7,805 nt of DNA, taken from assembly GCA_024278555.1 (NCBI GenBank), contig JAJRSX010000137.1, positions 1-7,805 on the forward strand. Direction: 5' to 3'. Positions within the stretch are counted from its first letter, which is position 1, and every line of letters begins with the position of its first letter. A program made the position numbers and the translations under genes. Below are positions 6,363-7,805 of this stretch, piece after piece. The DNA is from a bacterium. Its GTDB lineage: Bacteria; CG2-30-53-67; CG2-30-70-394. The notes beneath the pieces are model-generated. The model had not been told where the DNA came from, ran no database searches, and worked only from the letters and a program-made list of their open reading frames with translations.

Positions 6363-6507
6363 GCAGCGCGGCGCGGCCGATCATCGTCGGCTCCATCTGC
6401 CGCCCCCCGGACAAGCCCCCTCCCGCCGGACAAAGCCACCAAAGGCACCAACACCCTGCGGGGGGATGGCGGTGGGCCAGCGGCAACGCCGATCGACCTG
6501 GGAACCC

Positions 6508-6528
6508 ACCGGCACGGCACCCGCCGGT
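6508..6528. repeat. Inverted repeat upstream of the SbcD-like gene
   Basis: ACCGGC (6508-6513) and GCCGGT (6523-6528) are perfect inverse complements with a 9-bp gap. The element ends 21 bp before the candidate -35 at 6550, a place where a regulator could bind. In GC-rich DNA a 6-bp match can arise by chance. Confidence 0.3.
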
Positions 6529-6549
6529 ATCGCATGGTTTGCCGGGGTC

Positions 6550-6580
6550 TTTACTCCCGCCCCGTTCCGCCCCGTATAGT
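6550..6580 (+). promoter_or_regulatory. Candidate promoter of the SbcD-like gene (leaderless type)
   Basis: TTTACT (6550-6555) and TATAGT (6575-6580) are 19 bp apart. TATAGT is a 5 of 6 match to the -10 consensus. It is followed by CCGGCCC, exactly 7 nt, and then the ATG at 6588. There is no Shine-Dalgarno, so the message probably starts at the ATG. Confidence 0.5.
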
Positions 6581-6587
6581 CCGGCCC

Positions 6588-7805
6588 ATGGTCACCCTCC
6601 TGGCCGTGGGCGACATCCACATCGGGCGGCGGCCGACCCGGCTGCCCGACCTCCTCGGTGAGCACGGGGTGGCGGCGACCGAGCTGACCCCGGCGGCGGC
6701 GTGGCGGGCGACGGTGGAGGAGGCGGTGCGCCTCCGGGTGGACGCGGTCTTGCTCGCCGGCGACGTGGTGGACACCACCGAGGATCGCTTCGAGGCATTT
6801 GGCCACCTGGAGGCGGGGGTCCGGCGGCTGGTGGAGGCGGGGATCGCGGTCTACGGGGTCGCCGGCAACCACGACGTGGAGGCGCTGCCGCGCCTGGCGC
6901 GGCGGATCGACGGCTTCCGCCTGCTCGGAGAGGGGGGCCATTGGGAGGCGGTCGAGGTGGTCGGGTGCGACGGCCGGATGGAGCTCCTCGGCTGGTCCTT
7001 CCCCAGCCGGCGGGTCGCCGCCTCCCCCCTGGAGGGCGGCCTGCCGCCGCGCACCCACGGGATCGCGCGTGTCGGCCTCCTCCACTGCGACGTGGACGGC
7101 CACTCCGCCTACGCCCCGGTGGCGCGCGCCGCCTTGGAGGGGGCGGCGGTGGACGGCTGGCTCCTCGGCCACATCCACCGCCCCGACCCCCTCACCGGCC
7201 CGCGGCCGATCGGCTACCTCGGCTCCCTGGTGGGTCTCGACCCGGGCGAGCCGGGCCCCCACGGCCCGTGGCGGGTGGTGGTGGAGGAGGGTCGGGTGGC
7301 GGCGACCCACCTGCCGTTGGCGCCGCTGCGCTGGGAGGAGGAGCCGGTCGCGGTGGAGACGATCGACGGGGGCGGCGACGGTCTGCAGGAGTCGGTGGCG
7401 GAGGCGGTGGTCGCCGCCATCGAGCGGGTCCACCGGCGGATCACCGGGCAGCCGGCGCGGGTGGCCCCGCGAGTGGTCGGGTGCCGACTCCGCCTCGAAG
7501 GGCGGAGCCCGGACCACGCCGCCCTTACCGCCCTTGCCACCGGGGAGTCGATCGGCCGCATGAGCTCGGTGCGCGACAACACCATCTATTTTGTCGAGCG
7601 GGTGGTGGACGACGCCCTGCCGGCGGTGGAGCTCGCGGAGATCGCCCGCGGCGACGACCCCGCCGGCCTCCTCGCCCGCCACCTCCTCGCCCTGGAGGGG
7701 GATGAAGATGACGCCGCGCCGCTCCTCGCCCGCGGTCGCGCGGCGATCGAGGCGGTGGCCGCGCGGCCGTGGCCGGGGCTTGAGCCGGTGGAGGAGGTGG
7801 ACCCA
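6588..7805 (+). CDS. SbcD/YhaO-like DNA repair exonuclease, metallophosphoesterase (partial, 3' end missing)
   Basis: The frame starting at ATG 6588 stays open for 406 codons to the window edge. The calcineurin-like metallophosphoesterase motifs of the Mre11/SbcD family are all present: GDIHIG (D9, H11), LLAGDVVD (D59), VAGNHD (N94, H95), GLLHCDVDG (H166) and LLGHIHRPD (H195, H197). GSLVGLDPGEPGPHGPWRVVVEEG (about 208-231) follows, as in YhaO-type proteins. A second domain (from about 240) contains MSSVRDNTIYFVERVVDD, probably equivalent to the capping region. Such proteins usually work with an SbcC/Rad50 or YhaN-like ATPase encoded next door, which would lie beyond the right edge. The start is favoured because motif I begins at residue 8 and a TATAGT box lies 7 nt upstream. 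It is divergent from ispD. Family is firm; SbcD versus YhaO type is less sure, so no symbol is given. Confidence 0.9.
   Translation, partial: MVTLLAVGDIHIGRRPTRLPDLLGEHGVAATELTPAAAWRATVEEAVRLRVDAVLLAGDVVDTTEDRFEAFGHLEAGVRRLVEAGIAVYGVAGNHDVEALPRLARRIDGFRLLGEGGHWEAVEVVGCDGRMELLGWSFPSRRVAASPLEGGLPPRTHGIARVGLLHCDVDGHSAYAPVARAALEGAAVDGWLLGHIHRPDPLTGPRPIGYLGSLVGLDPGEPGPHGPWRVVVEEGRVAATHLPLAPLRWEEEPVAVETIDGGGDGLQESVAEAVVAAIERVHRRITGQPARVAPRVVGCRLRLEGRSPDHAALTALATGESIGRMSSVRDNTIYFVERVVDDALPAVELAEIARGDDPAGLLARHLLALEGDEDDAAPLLARGRAAIEAVAARPWPGLEPVEEVDP

Larger units (their letters stand above)
6326..6587. other. Divergent intergenic region between ispD and the SbcD-like gene
   Basis: This 262-bp non-coding region drives ispD leftward and the nuclease gene rightward. 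It contains promoter candidates for both strands, a 6-bp inverted repeat (6508-6528), and a direct pair of CCGGACAA (6407-6414 and 6426-6433, 19 bp apart). The part next to ispD is relatively AT-rich. The one small ORF through it uses rare codons (TTA, ATA, AGG) and I do not call it a gene. Confidence 0.6.

Noticed and set aside
6265-6486. Small minus-strand ORF (73 codons) running through the ispD upstream region
   Set aside because: Its second half is made of the promoter-like sequence and uses codons rare for this genome (TTA, ATA, AGG). It has no Shine-Dalgarno and no recognisable motif, and its end overlaps ispD out of frame.
6381-7682. 433-codon minus-strand ORF opposite the SbcD-like gene
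   Set aside because: It is a shadow of the genuine plus-strand frame, which carries all five metallophosphoesterase motifs. The antisense translation is low complexity.
6701-7705. Plus-strand ORF of 334 codons inside the nuclease gene
   Set aside because: It is a different frame of the same strand giving Gly/Arg/Pro-rich sequence without motifs. The true frame begins at 6588 and continues beyond the window.

Overview
This is a very GC-rich (roughly 70% by eye) bacterial chromosome segment carrying mostly housekeeping genes. The two-subunit LeuC/LeuD type and the MEP isoprenoid genes fit a high-GC proteobacterium, possibly a gammaproteobacterium. The lineage cannot be fixed from this window, and nothing points to a phage, plasmid or integrative element.

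Layout. (1) 1-1923, plus strand: the 3' four-fifths of leuC, an unusually long spacer (1131-1263) with a duplicated 16-bp motif, a hairpin and a G-free C-rich tract, then complete leuD. leuB does not follow. (2) 2023-2652, plus: a free-standing Uma2/DUF820-family gene with its own Shine-Dalgarno sequence, convergent with the next block. (3) 6325-2681, minus: ispD, ispF and gltX, tightly overlapped, then a 156-bp gap holding an 11-unit degenerate heptamer array, then cysE. The order ispD-ispF-gltX-cysE is that of the well-known Bacillus subtilis cluster. (4) 6326-6587: a divergent promoter region. (5) 6588 to the window end, plus: the first 406 codons of an SbcD/YhaO-like metallophosphoesterase (DNA repair exonuclease), with all five metal-binding motifs and no stop codon in the window.

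How the genes relate: LeuCD performs the isomerase step of leucine synthesis. IspD and IspF perform two steps of the MEP isoprenoid pathway. GltX charges tRNA-Glu. CysE makes O-acetylserine for cysteine synthesis. The Uma2 gene and the nuclease have no evident metabolic link to these.

No clearly new system is visible. The most interesting signals are regulatory or structural. A TANNNT box lies exactly 7 nt before an ATG, with no Shine-Dalgarno sequence, at cysE, at ispD and at the nuclease gene, which suggests leaderless mRNAs. The ispD ATG in that set is out of frame by one missing nucleotide. The other signals are the heptamer array, the leuC-leuD spacer, and long G/C homopolymers around the cysE start.
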